DNA of 64,000 nt, from positions 51,528-115,527 of the forward strand of contig NZ_BCXA01000008.1 in assembly GCF_001894865.1 (NCBI RefSeq), read 5' to 3'. This DNA comes from Rhodococcus maanshanensis NBRC 100610. Lineage in GTDB: Bacteria > Actinomycetota > Actinomycetes > Mycobacteriales > Mycobacteriaceae. Under the pieces are notes generated by a model that did no database searches, was not told where the DNA came from, and worked only from the letters and a program-made list of their open reading frames with translations. The position numbers and the translations under genes are program-made. How positions within the stretch are numbered: the stretch's first letter is position 1; each line of letters starts with the position of its first letter. Shown piece by piece: positions 24,796 to 34,149 of the stretch.

Positions 24796-27153
24796 CTACT
24801 CCCGGGACAGCATGGCGGCGGCCGCGCGTTCGAGGTCGACGTACGTCTCGCCGCTGACGTCCACCACCACCCGGTTCAGCGTGCCGCCTGCGAAGGCCCA
24901 CGGGGCCGCACCCGGGTAGTCGTCGGTGACCGGCTCGCCGTCGTCGCGACCGATGGTGAGCCCGGTGCCGCCCAGCCCGAACACGCCCGGCTGGGTCCGG
25001 ATCCGCCCCTCCCCGACCTTCCGGTCGCCGTGGTAGAGGCTCAACAGGCCGCGCGCGGTGCCGGGCGGGTCCTCGCCGTCCTTGTCGAACGAGGCGCCGA
25101 GGATGACCCGGTCGCCGATCGGCAGCTCCTCGGTTGCGCTGATCATCTGCTGCTCGCTGCCGAGGAAGTTGTAGACGTAGTGAAGCCGGTTGTCCCGCAC
25201 GTACAGCGCGTGCCCGCCGAAGCGACCGCCCTGCGCGAACAACACGCCCGACGCGCCGCGCTCGGGCAGGGCCACCAGCGCCCCCAGCGAGTACGAGCGG
25301 TTGCGCACGGCCACCGCCACCGACTCGGGCACCGCGGCGCCGCCGGGCCGGTACACATAGCGGGTGCGCAGCGGGGCAGGCCGCGGTCGCGGCGTCATGA
25401 GGATCTCGACCGGGTACCGGTCGTCGAGCGGGAGCGCCCTGTTCGCGCCCGCCTCGTGGAACCACAGTCCGATCAGTTCCGCGAGCCTGCCCGGGTCGGT
25501 GTCGGCGAGGTCGTGCAGCTCGGTGCGGTCGACGTCGGTGTGGTAGAGCTCCCAGGTGTCGTCCTCGAAATGACCCCAACCGCTGATCGCGGGATGGGTG
25601 GTGACGGCCTTCCAGCCGTCGTGCCAGATGCCGCGGGTGCCGAGCATCGAATAGAACTGGGTGTGCCGAGCGCTGGGGATCCCGGCGGTGTCGAAGCTGT
25701 AGCGCATGCTCACGCCCTGGATCGGGTGCTGGGTGTAGCCCTTGACCGTCTCCGGCATCTCGATGCCGAGGCAGTCGAGCACCGTTGGCATCACGTCGAT
25801 GGCGTGGTGGTACTGGTCCCGGATCTCACCGCGGGCGGCGATCCCGGCCGGCCACGAGATGACGCACGGATCGCAGGTACCGCCGTTGAACGAGTACCGC
25901 TTCCACATCTTGAACGGGGCGTCGAGTGCCATCGCCCAGCCGTTCGGGTAGTGGTTGTAGGTCCGGAAGCCGCCCAGTTCGTCGAGCATGGCCATGTTCT
26001 CGGCCAGGTCGTCGGGCACGCCGTTGAAGAATTTGTTCTCGTTGACCGAGCCGTTCGGGCCGCCCTCGCCGCTGGCACCGTTGTCGGAGACCAGCACGAC
26101 GATGGTGTTCTCGAGCTGCCCGATGTCCTCGAGGTAGTCCAGCAGGCGCCCGATCTGGTCGTCGCAGTGCGAGACGAACCCGGCGTACACCTCGGCCATC
26201 CTCGTGAACAGCCGCCTCTCGTCGTCGGAGAGCGTGTCCCATGGCCGGGTGTGATCGAGCATCGGGAACGGCTGGCCGTCGGGCCCGCGGCGGGACTCGG
26301 GGGTGCCGATCGGGTTGAGCGGTGGCAGCTCGGTCTCGGCCGGGACCAGGCCCATCTCCTTCTGCCGGGTCAGGATCTCCTCACGCATCGCCTCGTAGCC
26401 ACCGTCGAACCGGCCGCGGTAGCGGTCCGCCCACTCGCGCGGCACGTGGTGTGGGGCGTGCGCGCAGCCCGGCGCGTAATAGAGGAACACCGGCCGGTCC
26501 GGCGCGATCGCCTTCACGTCGTCGATGAACTCGATGGCTCGGTCGGTGATGTCGACGCCGAGGTGGTAGCCCTCCTCCGGCCGGGCGGGCGGCTCGACCG
26601 GGTGGTTGTCGTGGACCAGGTCGGGGTGCCACTGGTTGGTCTCACCGCCGAGGAAGCCGTAGAACCGCTCGAAGCCCCTGCCGATCGGCCAGCTCGCCTT
26701 GCTGGAGGCCAGGTTCATCTCGTCGGCCGCGCACAGGTGCCACTTGCCGACCATCGCGGTGCTGTAGCCCCGTTCGACGAGCACCTCGGCGAGGGTGGCG
26801 CATTCCCCGGGGACGTGGGCGTTGGCGCCGGGGAACCCGATCGACGCCTCGCTGATGCAGCCCATGCCGTTGACGGTGTGGTTACGGCCGGTGAGCAGGC
26901 AGGACCGGGTCGGCGAGCACAGCGCGGTGGTGTGCCACTGGCTGTAGCGCAGCCCGCCTGCCGCGATCCTGTCGATGTTCGGCGTCTCGATCGGGCCGCC
27001 GTAGCAGCTCAGGGCCCCGAAACCCAGGTCGTCGAGCACGATGTACAGCACGTTCGGTGCGCCCTGCGGCGCCCTCGGCTGCTCGTACGGGCCCCAGTCG
27101 GGAACCGAGTCGCGAATGTCGAGGTTGGTGATACCGCGGAATGACCTGGCCAT
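24796..27153 (-). CDS. Arylsulfatase (type I, formylglycine-dependent)
   Basis: 785 residues. The cysteine to be converted to formylglycine is in LCSPTRSCLLTGR; metal-binding residues are in YIVLDDLGFG and VLVSDNGASGEGG. An extra C-terminal beta-rich domain of about 200 residues follows the sulfatase core. No signal peptide is seen, so it is probably cytosolic. Substrate unknown. No formylglycine-generating enzyme gene is nearby. The gene is inserted in an otherwise M. tuberculosis-like order, which suggests gain in this lineage. ATG at 27153. Confidence 0.9.
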   Translation of the reverse strand: MARSFRGITNLDIRDSVPDWGPYEQPRAPQGAPNVLYIVLDDLGFGALSCYGGPIETPNIDRIAAGGLRYSQWHTTALCSPTRSCLLTGRNHTVNGMGCISEASIGFPGANAHVPGECATLAEVLVERGYSTAMVGKWHLCAADEMNLASSKASWPIGRGFERFYGFLGGETNQWHPDLVHDNHPVEPPARPEEGYHLGVDITDRAIEFIDDVKAIAPDRPVFLYYAPGCAHAPHHVPREWADRYRGRFDGGYEAMREEILTRQKEMGLVPAETELPPLNPIGTPESRRGPDGQPFPMLDHTRPWDTLSDDERRLFTRMAEVYAGFVSHCDDQIGRLLDYLEDIGQLENTIVVLVSDNGASGEGGPNGSVNENKFFNGVPDDLAENMAMLDELGGFRTYNHYPNGWAMALDAPFKMWKRYSFNGGTCDPCVISWPAGIAARGEIRDQYHHAIDVMPTVLDCLGIEMPETVKGYTQHPIQGVSMRYSFDTAGIPSARHTQFYSMLGTRGIWHDGWKAVTTHPAISGWGHFEDDTWELYHTDVDRTELHDLADTDPGRLAELIGLWFHEAGANRALPLDDRYPVEILMTPRPRPAPLRTRYVYRPGGAAVPESVAVAVRNRSYSLGALVALPERGASGVLFAQGGRFGGHALYVRDNRLHYVYNFLGSEQQMISATEELPIGDRVILGASFDKDGEDPPGTARGLLSLYHGDRKVGEGRIRTQPGVFGLGGTGLTIGRDDGEPVTDDYPGAAPWAFAGGTLNRVVVDVSGETYVDLERAAAAMLSRE

Positions 27154-27288
27154 GGCGTGGCTCCCTGTCGAGGCCCCCTGTCCCACCAAAGCACAACGGC
27201 CGGGCGATCACCAGGTCCGCGCGGGGATCGCGGAAAGCGACGCGGGTTCACCTGCCGGGCAACCGATCCCGGGACGATTCCCGCCGAT

Positions 27289-28302
27289 TCAGCCCAGGAA
27301 CACGTTGCGCCGCTTGGCGAGCAGCCGGTACAGGGTCTGCTGAATGGTCTCCCGGACGTGGTCGGTCAGCTCGAAGGTCACCATCGGGTCCTCCGCGCAC
27401 ACCGAGTCGTAGGAGTCGGTCGGGATCGGCTCGCCGAACTCGATGTACCACTTCGACGGCAACGGGATCAGCCCGAGCGGACCCAGGTGCGGGAAGAACG
27501 GCGTCACCGGGAAGTAAGGCATCCCCAGCAGCCGCGCCAGCGACTTGAGGTCGCCGATCTTCGGGTAGATCTCCTCCGAGCCGACGATCGAGCACGGCAC
27601 GATCGGGGCGCCGGTGCGCAACGCGGCGCTGACGAACCCGCCCCTGCCGAAGCGCTGCAGCTTGTACCGCTCGCTGAACGGTTTGCCGATCCCCTTGAAT
27701 CCCTCGGGGAAGACCGCCGCCACCTCGCCGGTCCGCAGCAGCCGCTCGGCGTCCGGGTTGCACGCCAGGGTGTGTCCGGCCTTGCGGGCGATGTTGCCGA
27801 CGACCGGCATCTCGAAGGCGAGATCGGCCGCGAGCATCCGCAGCGGGCGATGGGCCGGATGGTGGTCGAACATCGCCACCGAGGTCATCAGCCCGTCGAT
27901 GGGGACCACGCCCGCGTGGTTGGCGACTACCAGCGCACCACCCTCGGAGGGCACGTTCTCGATTCCGCGGACCTCGACGCGGAACCAGCTCTCGAACAGC
28001 GGCCGGAGGATCGGGAGCCAGACGTTCTCGGTGAAATGCGGGTCGAAGCCGAATTCATCGACCTGGTAGTCGCCGGTGAGCCTGCGGCGGAGGAACTCCG
28101 CGATCGCGACCACCGGGTCGGCGACCAGGTCCCTGGCCGACTCGAGCACCACACCGGGCAGCGACGGCGACGCCTGCTGCGGCACGCCGAACAGCGGGCG
28201 CGGCTCGGGCAGGGGCTCGCCTCCCTGCTGCCCGGCAGGCGCGGGCCGGGCACGCCGCCCGGCCGCGTCGTGCAACGGGATCACCTTGGCCACATCGCTC
28301 AT
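27289..28302 (-). CDS. 1-acylglycerol-3-phosphate acyltransferase-type enzyme (PlsC family)
   Basis: 337 residues. The acyltransferase site is VANHAGVVPID, followed by the substrate-binding FPEGFKGIGK and VPCSIVGSEE. It probably transfers an acyl chain to a lysophospholipid or related acceptor at the inner face of the membrane. Matches Rv0502 in place. Its ATG overlaps the epimerase stop (ATGA), so the two are coupled. Confidence 0.85.
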   Translation of the reverse strand: MSDVAKVIPLHDAAGRRARPAPAGQQGGEPLPEPRPLFGVPQQASPSLPGVVLESARDLVADPVVAIAEFLRRRLTGDYQVDEFGFDPHFTENVWLPILRPLFESWFRVEVRGIENVPSEGGALVVANHAGVVPIDGLMTSVAMFDHHPAHRPLRMLAADLAFEMPVVGNIARKAGHTLACNPDAERLLRTGEVAAVFPEGFKGIGKPFSERYKLQRFGRGGFVSAALRTGAPIVPCSIVGSEEIYPKIGDLKSLARLLGMPYFPVTPFFPHLGPLGLIPLPSKWYIEFGEPIPTDSYDSVCAEDPMVTFELTDHVRETIQQTLYRLLAKRRNVFLG

Positions 28303-29375
28303 CGCTGCTCTCCCCCGACTCCGACCAACTGCTGTACCCGTGATTCGACCGACCGCAGCCAGTCCTCGCTGATCATCGGGCTGATCCCGGCCCCGTTGAT
28401 CAGATCGTCCAGTCCCTGCATCGTCGTCCACCGCGGCTCGAAGCCCAGTTCCGCCCGCATCCGGCCGGTGTCGAATCCACACCCGAAGTGGAAGTAGTCG
28501 AGCTGCTCCTTGGTGAAGTCCCGCATCGAGGGCCCCATCAGCGCCCGCCCGAGGGTCCGGAACAGCTGCGATGGCACCGGCACCGCGAGGCCACCCGCCC
28601 GCCTGACCGCCTGCGAGAGCATCACGACGCCGTCCGCGGCGATGTTGAAGGTTCCCGCGGGCCCGGAGACCGTCGCGAGCTCGAGCGCGGCCAGCGCGTC
28701 CTCCTCGTGCAGGAGTTGCATCCTGGGGTCCCGGCCGAGGACCGTCGGCACCACCGGCGAGTTCAGGTACCGCGACACGGGCCCGCTCATCCGCGGACCG
28801 ATCAGCGGCGCCATCCTGAGCAGGGAGACCGCGATCTCGGGCCGCCTGCGCCCGAGGCTGCGCGCGTATCCCTCGATCTCGATGATGTCGCGCGCGAAGG
28901 CGCCGCGCGGGGGCGTGCGGGCGCTCATCTCCTCGGTGAACTTCGCCGGGTCCCGTGCGCTGCCGCCGTAGACCGCGCCGGACGAGCGGACCACGACCTT
29001 GCGGACGTCAGGGGACTTCTGGCACACCGCGAACAACTGCATGGCGCCGAGGACGTTCATGTCCTTCATCGCGGCCCGGCTGCCGGACTTCGGGGCCTTC
29101 GGGATCGAAGAGGCGTGCACCACGGTGTCGACCTTGGCGTTGCGGATCACCTTGCCGATGAGCGGGTTCCTGATGTCGGCACGGACGAACTCCGCGCGCC
29201 CCATCCGCCGCAGCATGTCCTTGCTCGGCGACACGGCATCGACGGCGATGACCCGGTCGATGTTCGGATTCTGCGCGAGCCGGGCCACCAGGTATCCGCC
29301 GAGGAACCGGCTGGCGCCGGTCACCAGGACAACACCAGGCGGCTGTACTCCGCGTTCGTTGACCACTACCTCCAC
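28299..29375 (-). CDS. galE2: Epimerase/SDR-fold protein with atypical active site (GalE2-like)
   Basis: About 358 residues. The nucleotide-binding loop VTGASRFLGGYL and the VVHASSIP strand are those of NAD-dependent epimerases. The catalytic Tyr-x3-Lys is not visible where expected (FARDIIEIEGYAR instead), so sugar epimerase activity is doubtful and the name only reflects the M. tuberculosis equivalent. Coupled to the acyltransferase, it may act in lipid metabolism. The start is uncertain between GTG codons at 29375 and 29366. Confidence 0.75.
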   Translation of the reverse strand: MEVVVNERGVQPPGVVLVTGASRFLGGYLVARLAQNPNIDRVIAVDAVSPSKDMLRRMGRAEFVRADIRNPLIGKVIRNAKVDTVVHASSIPKAPKSGSRAAMKDMNVLGAMQLFAVCQKSPDVRKVVVRSSGAVYGGSARDPAKFTEEMSARTPPRGAFARDIIEIEGYARSLGRRRPEIAVSLLRMAPLIGPRMSGPVSRYLNSPVVPTVLGRDPRMQLLHEEDALAALELATVSGPAGTFNIAADGVVMLSQAVRRAGGLAVPVPSQLFRTLGRALMGPSMRDFTKEQLDYFHFGCGFDTGRMRAELGFEPRWTTMQGLDDLINGAGISPMISEDWLRSVESRVQQLVGVGGEQR

Positions 29376-29544
29376 ACCCCACCCCTGCCTGTCGGGTCTC
29401 ACCTGCGAGCCTAGCCACACCCGGCTAGGACCGCACGGTTCTTAACGAGTCCGAAACACCTGTTTACCTGCAATTTTACGGCTGACAGTGCAAGATATTC
29501 ACTCACCCGATGCTGGACGTACGCCTAATCCACCCCGAACGCAG

Positions 29545-29576
29545 CGATGCCCGCCACCTGTCGGTGACGGGCATCG
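29545..29576 (-). terminator. Terminator after the bS22 gene
   Basis: Fourteen-base arms with one mismatch (29545-29558 and 29563-29576) and the loop tgtc, 35 bases below the stop. Confidence 0.65.
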
Positions 29577-29611
29577 GAGGGACTGGGTCCCACACCTGCG
29601 AACTCGGCGAT

Positions 29612-29713
29612 CTACTTACCGAGCTTCCTACGCTGCACTCGCGTCCTGCGAAGCAGCTTGCGGTGCTTCTTCTTCGACATGCGCTTGCGTCGCTTCTTGA
29701 TCACTGAACCCAT
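29612..29713 (-). CDS. Small basic ribosomal protein bS22 / AURKAIP1-domain protein
   Basis: 33 residues, starting [17 protein letters not shown] and ending RRKLGK, more than half Lys/Arg. This matches the tiny actinobacterial protein found bound to the small ribosomal subunit and related to the mitochondrial AURKAIP1/COX24 domain. It is too short for ordinary gene finding. The upstream gene is the excisionase-type HTH protein, as in mycobacteria (Rv0500B follows Rv0500A). Confidence 0.93.
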
Positions 29714-29934
29714 AGCGGGTATCCCTCACGTTCTTCTCTAGCGGTCCTGCGCACGCCGGTTACGTACGCGTGCGTTACGAATCTGGCGCTCGGCCTCGTA
29801 TCTGCTAACCCAGCGCCTGATGACACCGGCTGGCTGGCACGACAAGTCATCATCGTACCGGTGCGGCCTCGCTCCGCAGAAACCGAGCTTCCATTCGCCC
29901 CCGGACACTGCATCCGAGAGGACGTCCGGACCGG

Positions 29935-30168
29935 TCAGCCCGCGTCGAAATACGAGGTTTCCAGGTAGTCGTGCACCGCCTTCGCATGCACTCGGAATGA
30001 CCGGCCCACCCGCACCGCGGGCAGCTCGCCGTTGTGCACCAACCGGTACACCGTCATCTTGGAGACCCGCATCAGCGTCGCCACCTCGGCGACGGTGAGA
30101 AACTGCGTGCCGCCGACCATGGGTTGACCGTCGGGGTTGGACCCCTTCGACTTACTTGTAGACACCAT
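29935..30168 (-). CDS. Excisionase-family (MerR-like) helix-turn-helix protein
   Basis: 77 residues, the same length as I recall for Rv0500A. FLTVAEVATLMRVSKMTVYR followed by LPAVRVGRSFRVH is the winged helix of the excisionase/BldC type. It is likely a small DNA-binding regulator, not a phage excisionase, given its conserved chromosomal location. The ATG at 30168 has GGAGGT ten bases upstream. A longer start at 30228 is possible but adds no recognised sequence. Confidence 0.88.
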   Translation of the reverse strand: MVSTSKSKGSNPDGQPMVGGTQFLTVAEVATLMRVSKMTVYRLVHNGELPAVRVGRSFRVHAKAVHDYLETSYFDAG

Positions 30169-30293
30169 TAATCCACATACCTCCGGCACGTCTCGCGCCG
30201 CCGGCTTCCCCTCCGGCGGAACAGACACGCACGTGCTGTAATCAGCTTAGCGGGACAGATGGGGTTACAGCGACGGGTGTGGAGTACCAATAT

Positions 30294-31109
30294 CTATTCG
30301 GTACCCCCGCCGAGAACGGCGGACCTGCTCTTCGCCGCCACCAGCGCCTCATAGAAGGCGGTCCTGACCCCGCCCCGCTCGAGCTCGCGCAGTGCGGCGG
30401 CCGTGGTGCCACCCGGCGACGTCACGGCGGCGCGCAGGTCCGCTGCGGACTCGCCGGACCGGTCGAGCATGGCCGCCGAACCGACCATCGTCTGCACGAC
30501 CAACTCGGTCGCGGTCGCGCGGGTCAGGCCGATGCCGACACCCGCGTCGACCATCGCCTCGGCGATCAGGAAGAAGTAGGCGGGCCCGGACCCGGACACC
30601 GCGGTGACCGCATCCATCTTCGATTCCTGGACCGCGACCACCTTGCCGACCGACGCGAGGATGTCGGTGACCAGCGCGAGGTGCTCCGGCTTCGCGTACC
30701 GCCCGCCCGCGATCGCGCTGACCCCCTCACCCACCAGCATCGGCGTGTTGGACATCACCCGCACCACCGGGAAACCGGCGGGAAGCTTGGCCTCGTATCG
30801 GGAGGTCGGCAGGCCTGCCACCAGCGTGACCACCAACTGCTCCCGGTCGCCGTCCAGATCGACCGACGTCAGCTCGGCCATCACGGAATCGACGTCGTCC
30901 GGCTTGACCGCGATGACCACGACATCGGCGCCCTCGGCGGCATCCGCGATCGTGGTCGCCCTGATCCCGAACAGGCCCGTCAGCTCGGCCGCCCGCGCGG
31001 CCGAGGACTCCGCGACCACCAGATCCTTCGGCGCGCGACCCGACTGAAGCAGACCCGCGATCAGCGCCTCGCCGATCCTGCCGCCACCGATCACTGCAAT
31101 TCTCGTCAT
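30294..31109 (-). CDS. proC: Pyrroline-5-carboxylate reductase
   Basis: 271 residues. Makes proline from pyrroline-5-carboxylate with NAD(P)H. VIGGGRIGEALIAGL is the dinucleotide loop, AVKPDDV and SNTPMLVGEG the conserved centre, and VSGSGPAYFFL and TSPGGTTAAAL the C-terminal signature. Confidence 0.95.
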   Translation of the reverse strand: MTRIAVIGGGRIGEALIAGLLQSGRAPKDLVVAESSAARAAELTGLFGIRATTIADAAEGADVVVIAVKPDDVDSVMAELTSVDLDGDREQLVVTLVAGLPTSRYEAKLPAGFPVVRVMSNTPMLVGEGVSAIAGGRYAKPEHLALVTDILASVGKVVAVQESKMDAVTAVSGSGPAYFFLIAEAMVDAGVGIGLTRATATELVVQTMVGSAAMLDRSGESAADLRAAVTSPGGTTAAALRELERGGVRTAFYEALVAAKSRSAVLGGGTE

Positions 31110-31164
31110 GCCCGCAAGCCTGCCATGCGGCCGTCGGGGAACATCGACGGAGGTCCGGCCCCGG

Positions 31165-32046
31165 TCAGCCCTTCGGGATCATGGCCAGCTGGCGGCTCTG
31201 CACCACGGCGTGCCCGGCCTCGTCGAGGACGAGATGGTCCTCCTCGAACCAGGTGTCGCCCAGCACGGTGGCGCTGGCCATCACCCGCAGCCACCCCGGC
31301 GCGGGGAGCCGGCGCAGGTAGGTGGTCAACTGGACGGTCGGCGCCCACCCGAACATGCCACGGTTCATCGTCACGGGGGCACTGATGTCGCCGGTCATCA
31401 ACGCGAAGAGCACCGCGACATCGGTGTCGACCTCGTCCTCGGCAAACGGGCGCACCCACATCCGGTTCACCGGGTCACCCTGCTGTCCGGACAGGAACAG
31501 CGCGGCGGACGGATCGACGCGCAGGTCGCAGCCCTTCGCGACGTGCACGATCTGCCCCATCGGATGGCCCGGGGTGATGTGGACGGCGTCGGCGGGCGGC
31601 GCGGCCGGGAGATCGTCCAGCGCGAGGGGCTCCTGGTGCCGCGGGTCGCCCACGTCGGGCACGCCGAGTGTCACGACCGCGGACACCGCGACCTTCTCGC
31701 CCTGCATCAGGTCCACGTCGACCAGGCACACCTGGCGGCCGCGCTTGCGCACGGTGGTGACCAGCCGCACCTCCCCTGGGTCGGGTGCGTTGAGGTAGCT
31801 GGCGCTGACCGCGATCGGCTGCATGGCGCGAGTGTCGACCGGACGGGACGCCGCCTCCTCTTGCGGCGCCCGGATCACCTCGCGGGCGGCGGCGGCACAC
31901 AGGGCCATCATGCAGCCGCCGTGCACCTTCGGGCCGATGGTCCAGATCGGGTCGATCAGCGCGGCGAAGGCGCCGCCGCCCAGGTCCGTCAGCGTCGTCA
32001 GGTCCGCGAACGGGCGGGTCGAGGTGAGGGTGGCGGGCTGGGTCAT
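31165..32046 (-). CDS. Acyl-CoA thioesterase, double hot-dog
   Basis: 293 residues that fold as two hot-dog halves (HGGCMMAL in the first; the second ends near VQSRQLAM). It should hydrolyse an acyl-CoA, in the cytosol. The ATG at 32046 overlaps the stop of the MerR regulator (ATGA), so regulator and enzyme are made from one message. SD GAGAGGAAA. Confidence 0.8.
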   Translation of the reverse strand: MTQPATLTSTRPFADLTTLTDLGGGAFAALIDPIWTIGPKVHGGCMMALCAAAAREVIRAPQEEAASRPVDTRAMQPIAVSASYLNAPDPGEVRLVTTVRKRGRQVCLVDVDLMQGEKVAVSAVVTLGVPDVGDPRHQEPLALDDLPAAPPADAVHITPGHPMGQIVHVAKGCDLRVDPSAALFLSGQQGDPVNRMWVRPFAEDEVDTDVAVLFALMTGDISAPVTMNRGMFGWAPTVQLTTYLRRLPAPGWLRVMASATVLGDTWFEEDHLVLDEAGHAVVQSRQLAMIPKG

Positions 32047-32726
32047 CGGGTTTCCTCTCGGGGGTCCTGCGTACTCGCTGAAATGTCTCGAGCCGGCGGA
32101 GCGATTCCGGCCGGCTGGAAGCTTCTGGACGCGATGTCCTGGTGGGCGAGCCTGCGCATCGCGGCGATCACGGGCTCGTAGATGGCGGTGCCGAGCACGG
32201 CGTATTCGACGGCCGCCTGGGTGGACCCGGTCGGCATCAGCGCGAGGTCCACCTCCGCGATCCCCATGATGTGCCTGCCATAGGCATCGATACGTTCGTC
32301 GGTCATCGGGATACCTGCATCCTCCACCGCCTTCAGCGCCCGCTCGAGCTGGCCGACCGCGGGGAAGACCGGGTCGTAGACCTGCCCCAGCCGTTCGAGC
32401 AGGCGACGGGCACGGGGATGCTCGCGCGCCTCGGTGTCCGCGGCGTCGTCCGGATAGGGCGGCAGCATGGCAACCGCCCGACCAAGGGTGTCGTACAGCC
32501 CGTCGACAGGCTTGTCGGTCAGGCGGATGATCTCGCGGATCTTGTGGATAGGCAGCCCCGCCCCCGCCAGCGCCTTGATCAGAGCGAGGCGCCGCAGGTG
32601 CTGCGGGCCGTAGCTGGACTGGGTCGCGCTGGTCGGTTCGCCGGGCATCAGGACGCCCTCGCGCAGGTAGTACTTGATCGTCGCAAGCGGGAGACCCGAC
32701 CGCTCGACGAGCTCGGAGACGCGCAT
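32043..32726 (-). CDS. MerR-family transcriptional regulator
   Basis: 227 residues. N-terminal MerR winged helix RVSELVERSGLPLATIKYYL, coiled dimerisation helix, then a larger effector domain without conserved metal-binding Cys, so an organic ligand is more likely. The gene is divergent from a membrane-protein gene across a promoter containing several TTGGATA/TATCCA half-sites. Confidence 0.88.
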   Translation of the reverse strand: MRVSELVERSGLPLATIKYYLREGVLMPGEPTSATQSSYGPQHLRRLALIKALAGAGLPIHKIREIIRLTDKPVDGLYDTLGRAVAMLPPYPDDAADTEAREHPRARRLLERLGQVYDPVFPAVGQLERALKAVEDAGIPMTDERIDAYGRHIMGIAEVDLALMPTGSTQAAVEYAVLGTAIYEPVIAAMRRLAHQDIASRSFQPAGIAPPARDISASTQDPREETR

Positions 32727-32748
32727 CGACCCTCCCTGTTGACGGATA

Positions 32749-32795
32749 CATTGGATACTTCTACTATCCAATGTATTGGATAGTAGCGCTATCCA
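32749..32795. promoter_or_regulatory. MerR-type divergent promoter with four half-sites
   Basis: Half-sites alternate: attggata at 32749-32756, tatccaat at 32765-32772, attggata at 32775-32782 and tatcca at 32790-32795. The middle two lie in a palindrome with perfect 12-base arms (32761-32786, 2-base centre). The array lies between merR and the divergent membrane-protein gene. Confidence 0.65.
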
Positions 32796-32834
32796 GACAG
32801 ATTCGAGAGTACCCCCCGACCCAGGAGACCCGCT

Positions 32835-33251
32835 ATGGACCCCATCCTCACGATCGTCGTCGGCGTCACCCTCCTCACCGTCGTCGGTATCGCCTTCGGA
32901 GGCACGTTCATGCTCCGGATCGTCAGCGGGAAGCAGGGTGCCAACGCCCTGCAGAAGACGATGTTCCGTGCCGGGCACGCGCACGCCGGGGTCCTGGTGA
33001 CCCTCGGACTCGTCGTCGCCCTGCTCACCCAGGCTGCTGGCGTCTCGCCGGGCTGGTCGGCCTCGGGTTCGATCCTCGTGCTCTCGTCGGCGATCTTCGT
33101 CCCGGCCGGATTCTTCTTCTCCGTGATCGGCGCGGATCCCGTCCGCCCGAACGCCTGGATGCGATCGGTGTGGATCGGGTTCGGGGTACTCGTCGCCGGG
33201 CTGATCGTCGCCGGGATCGCGGTGATCACCGCAGGCGTCGGTGCGCTCTGA
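32835..33251 (+). CDS. Four-helix membrane protein, divergent from merR
   Basis: 138 residues with four hydrophobic helices and a conserved-looking HAHAGVLV segment at the second. ATG at 32835. It shares its promoter region with the MerR gene, so it is a likely target. I do not know its function. Confidence 0.75.
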   Translation: MDPILTIVVGVTLLTVVGIAFGGTFMLRIVSGKQGANALQKTMFRAGHAHAGVLVTLGLVVALLTQAAGVSPGWSASGSILVLSSAIFVPAGFFFSVIGADPVRPNAWMRSVWIGFGVLVAGLIVAGIAVITAGVGAL

Positions 33252-33264
33252 CGGCCTGGGGAAC

Positions 33265-34143
33265 CTAGGGCCGCGCACCCACCGCCAGGTGCTCGCGGGC
33301 AAAGGCGAGCGACTGCGCGAGCATCGACGAACGCTCCGCCGTGGTGCGCGCGTTCTGGGTGTTGATCTCCAGCACCGCCTGCCCGTCGAAGCCGCTGTCG
33401 ACGAGGTGCCTGCACAGCTGAGCACACGGCTGATTGCCGTGCCCGGGGATCAGGTGCTCGTCGACCGAGGCCCCCCGCCCGTCCGCCAGGTGCAGGTGGG
33501 TCAGGCCCGAACCCATCCGCCGAGCCAGTGCGATGGCGTCCATGCCCGCCGTCGCGGTGTGCGAGAGGTCGAGCGTGTAGTGCGCGTGACCGCTGTCGGT
33601 TGGGTCGTAGGACGGCGCGAAGGCGGACACCCCAGGACCTGGACCGCCCCGCTTCTCGAGCCGTTCGGCCGACTTCCCGCGCTTGCCCCAGAAGCGATCC
33701 GCGCGCATCGGGAACATGTTCTCCACCGCCACCGCGACGTCGCTGCGTTGCTCGAGTTCGCGCACCTGGTCGGCGAAACCCTCGGAGTACTTGCGCTGCC
33801 AGCGGAACGGCGGGTGCACCACCACGGTGCGCGCGCCGAGTGCCTCGGCGGCGCGGACCGACTTCTCCAGTTTGGCGGCCGGGTCGGCCCCCCACACCCG
33901 CTGCGAGATCAACAGGCACGGTGCGTGCACGGCCTGCACGGGGACGGCGTACTTGCGGACCAGAGCCTTGACGGCGTCCAGGTCCTGGCTCACCGATTCC
34001 GCCCAGACCATCAACTCGATGCCGTCATACCCCAGGTCGGCGGCGTACTCGAACGCCGCCTCGGTGTTCTGCGGATAGACCGACGCCGTCGAGAGTCCGA
34101 CGAGGATCTTGCGTGTCCCGGTTCGAGTGCCGTCCATCGCCAC
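33265..34143 (-). CDS. Sugar phosphate isomerase/epimerase family TIM-barrel protein
   Basis: 292 residues of the xylose-isomerase-like barrel. Metal-site residues are suggested by VHAPC, VVHPPF, AVENMFP, LDLSHTA, LHLADG and LEINTQN. Corresponds to Rv0498. The substrate is unknown. It follows the proline-rich membrane-protein gene by six bases. Confidence 0.85.
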   Translation of the reverse strand: MAMDGTRTGTRKILVGLSTASVYPQNTEAAFEYAADLGYDGIELMVWAESVSQDLDAVKALVRKYAVPVQAVHAPCLLISQRVWGADPAAKLEKSVRAAEALGARTVVVHPPFRWQRKYSEGFADQVRELEQRSDVAVAVENMFPMRADRFWGKRGKSAERLEKRGGPGPGVSAFAPSYDPTDSGHAHYTLDLSHTATAGMDAIALARRMGSGLTHLHLADGRGASVDEHLIPGHGNQPCAQLCRHLVDSGFDGQAVLEINTQNARTTAERSSMLAQSLAFAREHLAVGARP

Positions 34144-34149
34144 CCTCGG

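Noticed and set aside
28299..29375. True UDP-galactose 4-epimerase
   Set aside because: The catalytic Tyr-x3-Lys is not seen and the gene is coupled to a lipid acyltransferase.
29935..30168. Phage excisionase indicating a prophage
   Set aside because: It has the same neighbours and length as a conserved mycobacterial chromosomal gene, and no phage genes are near.
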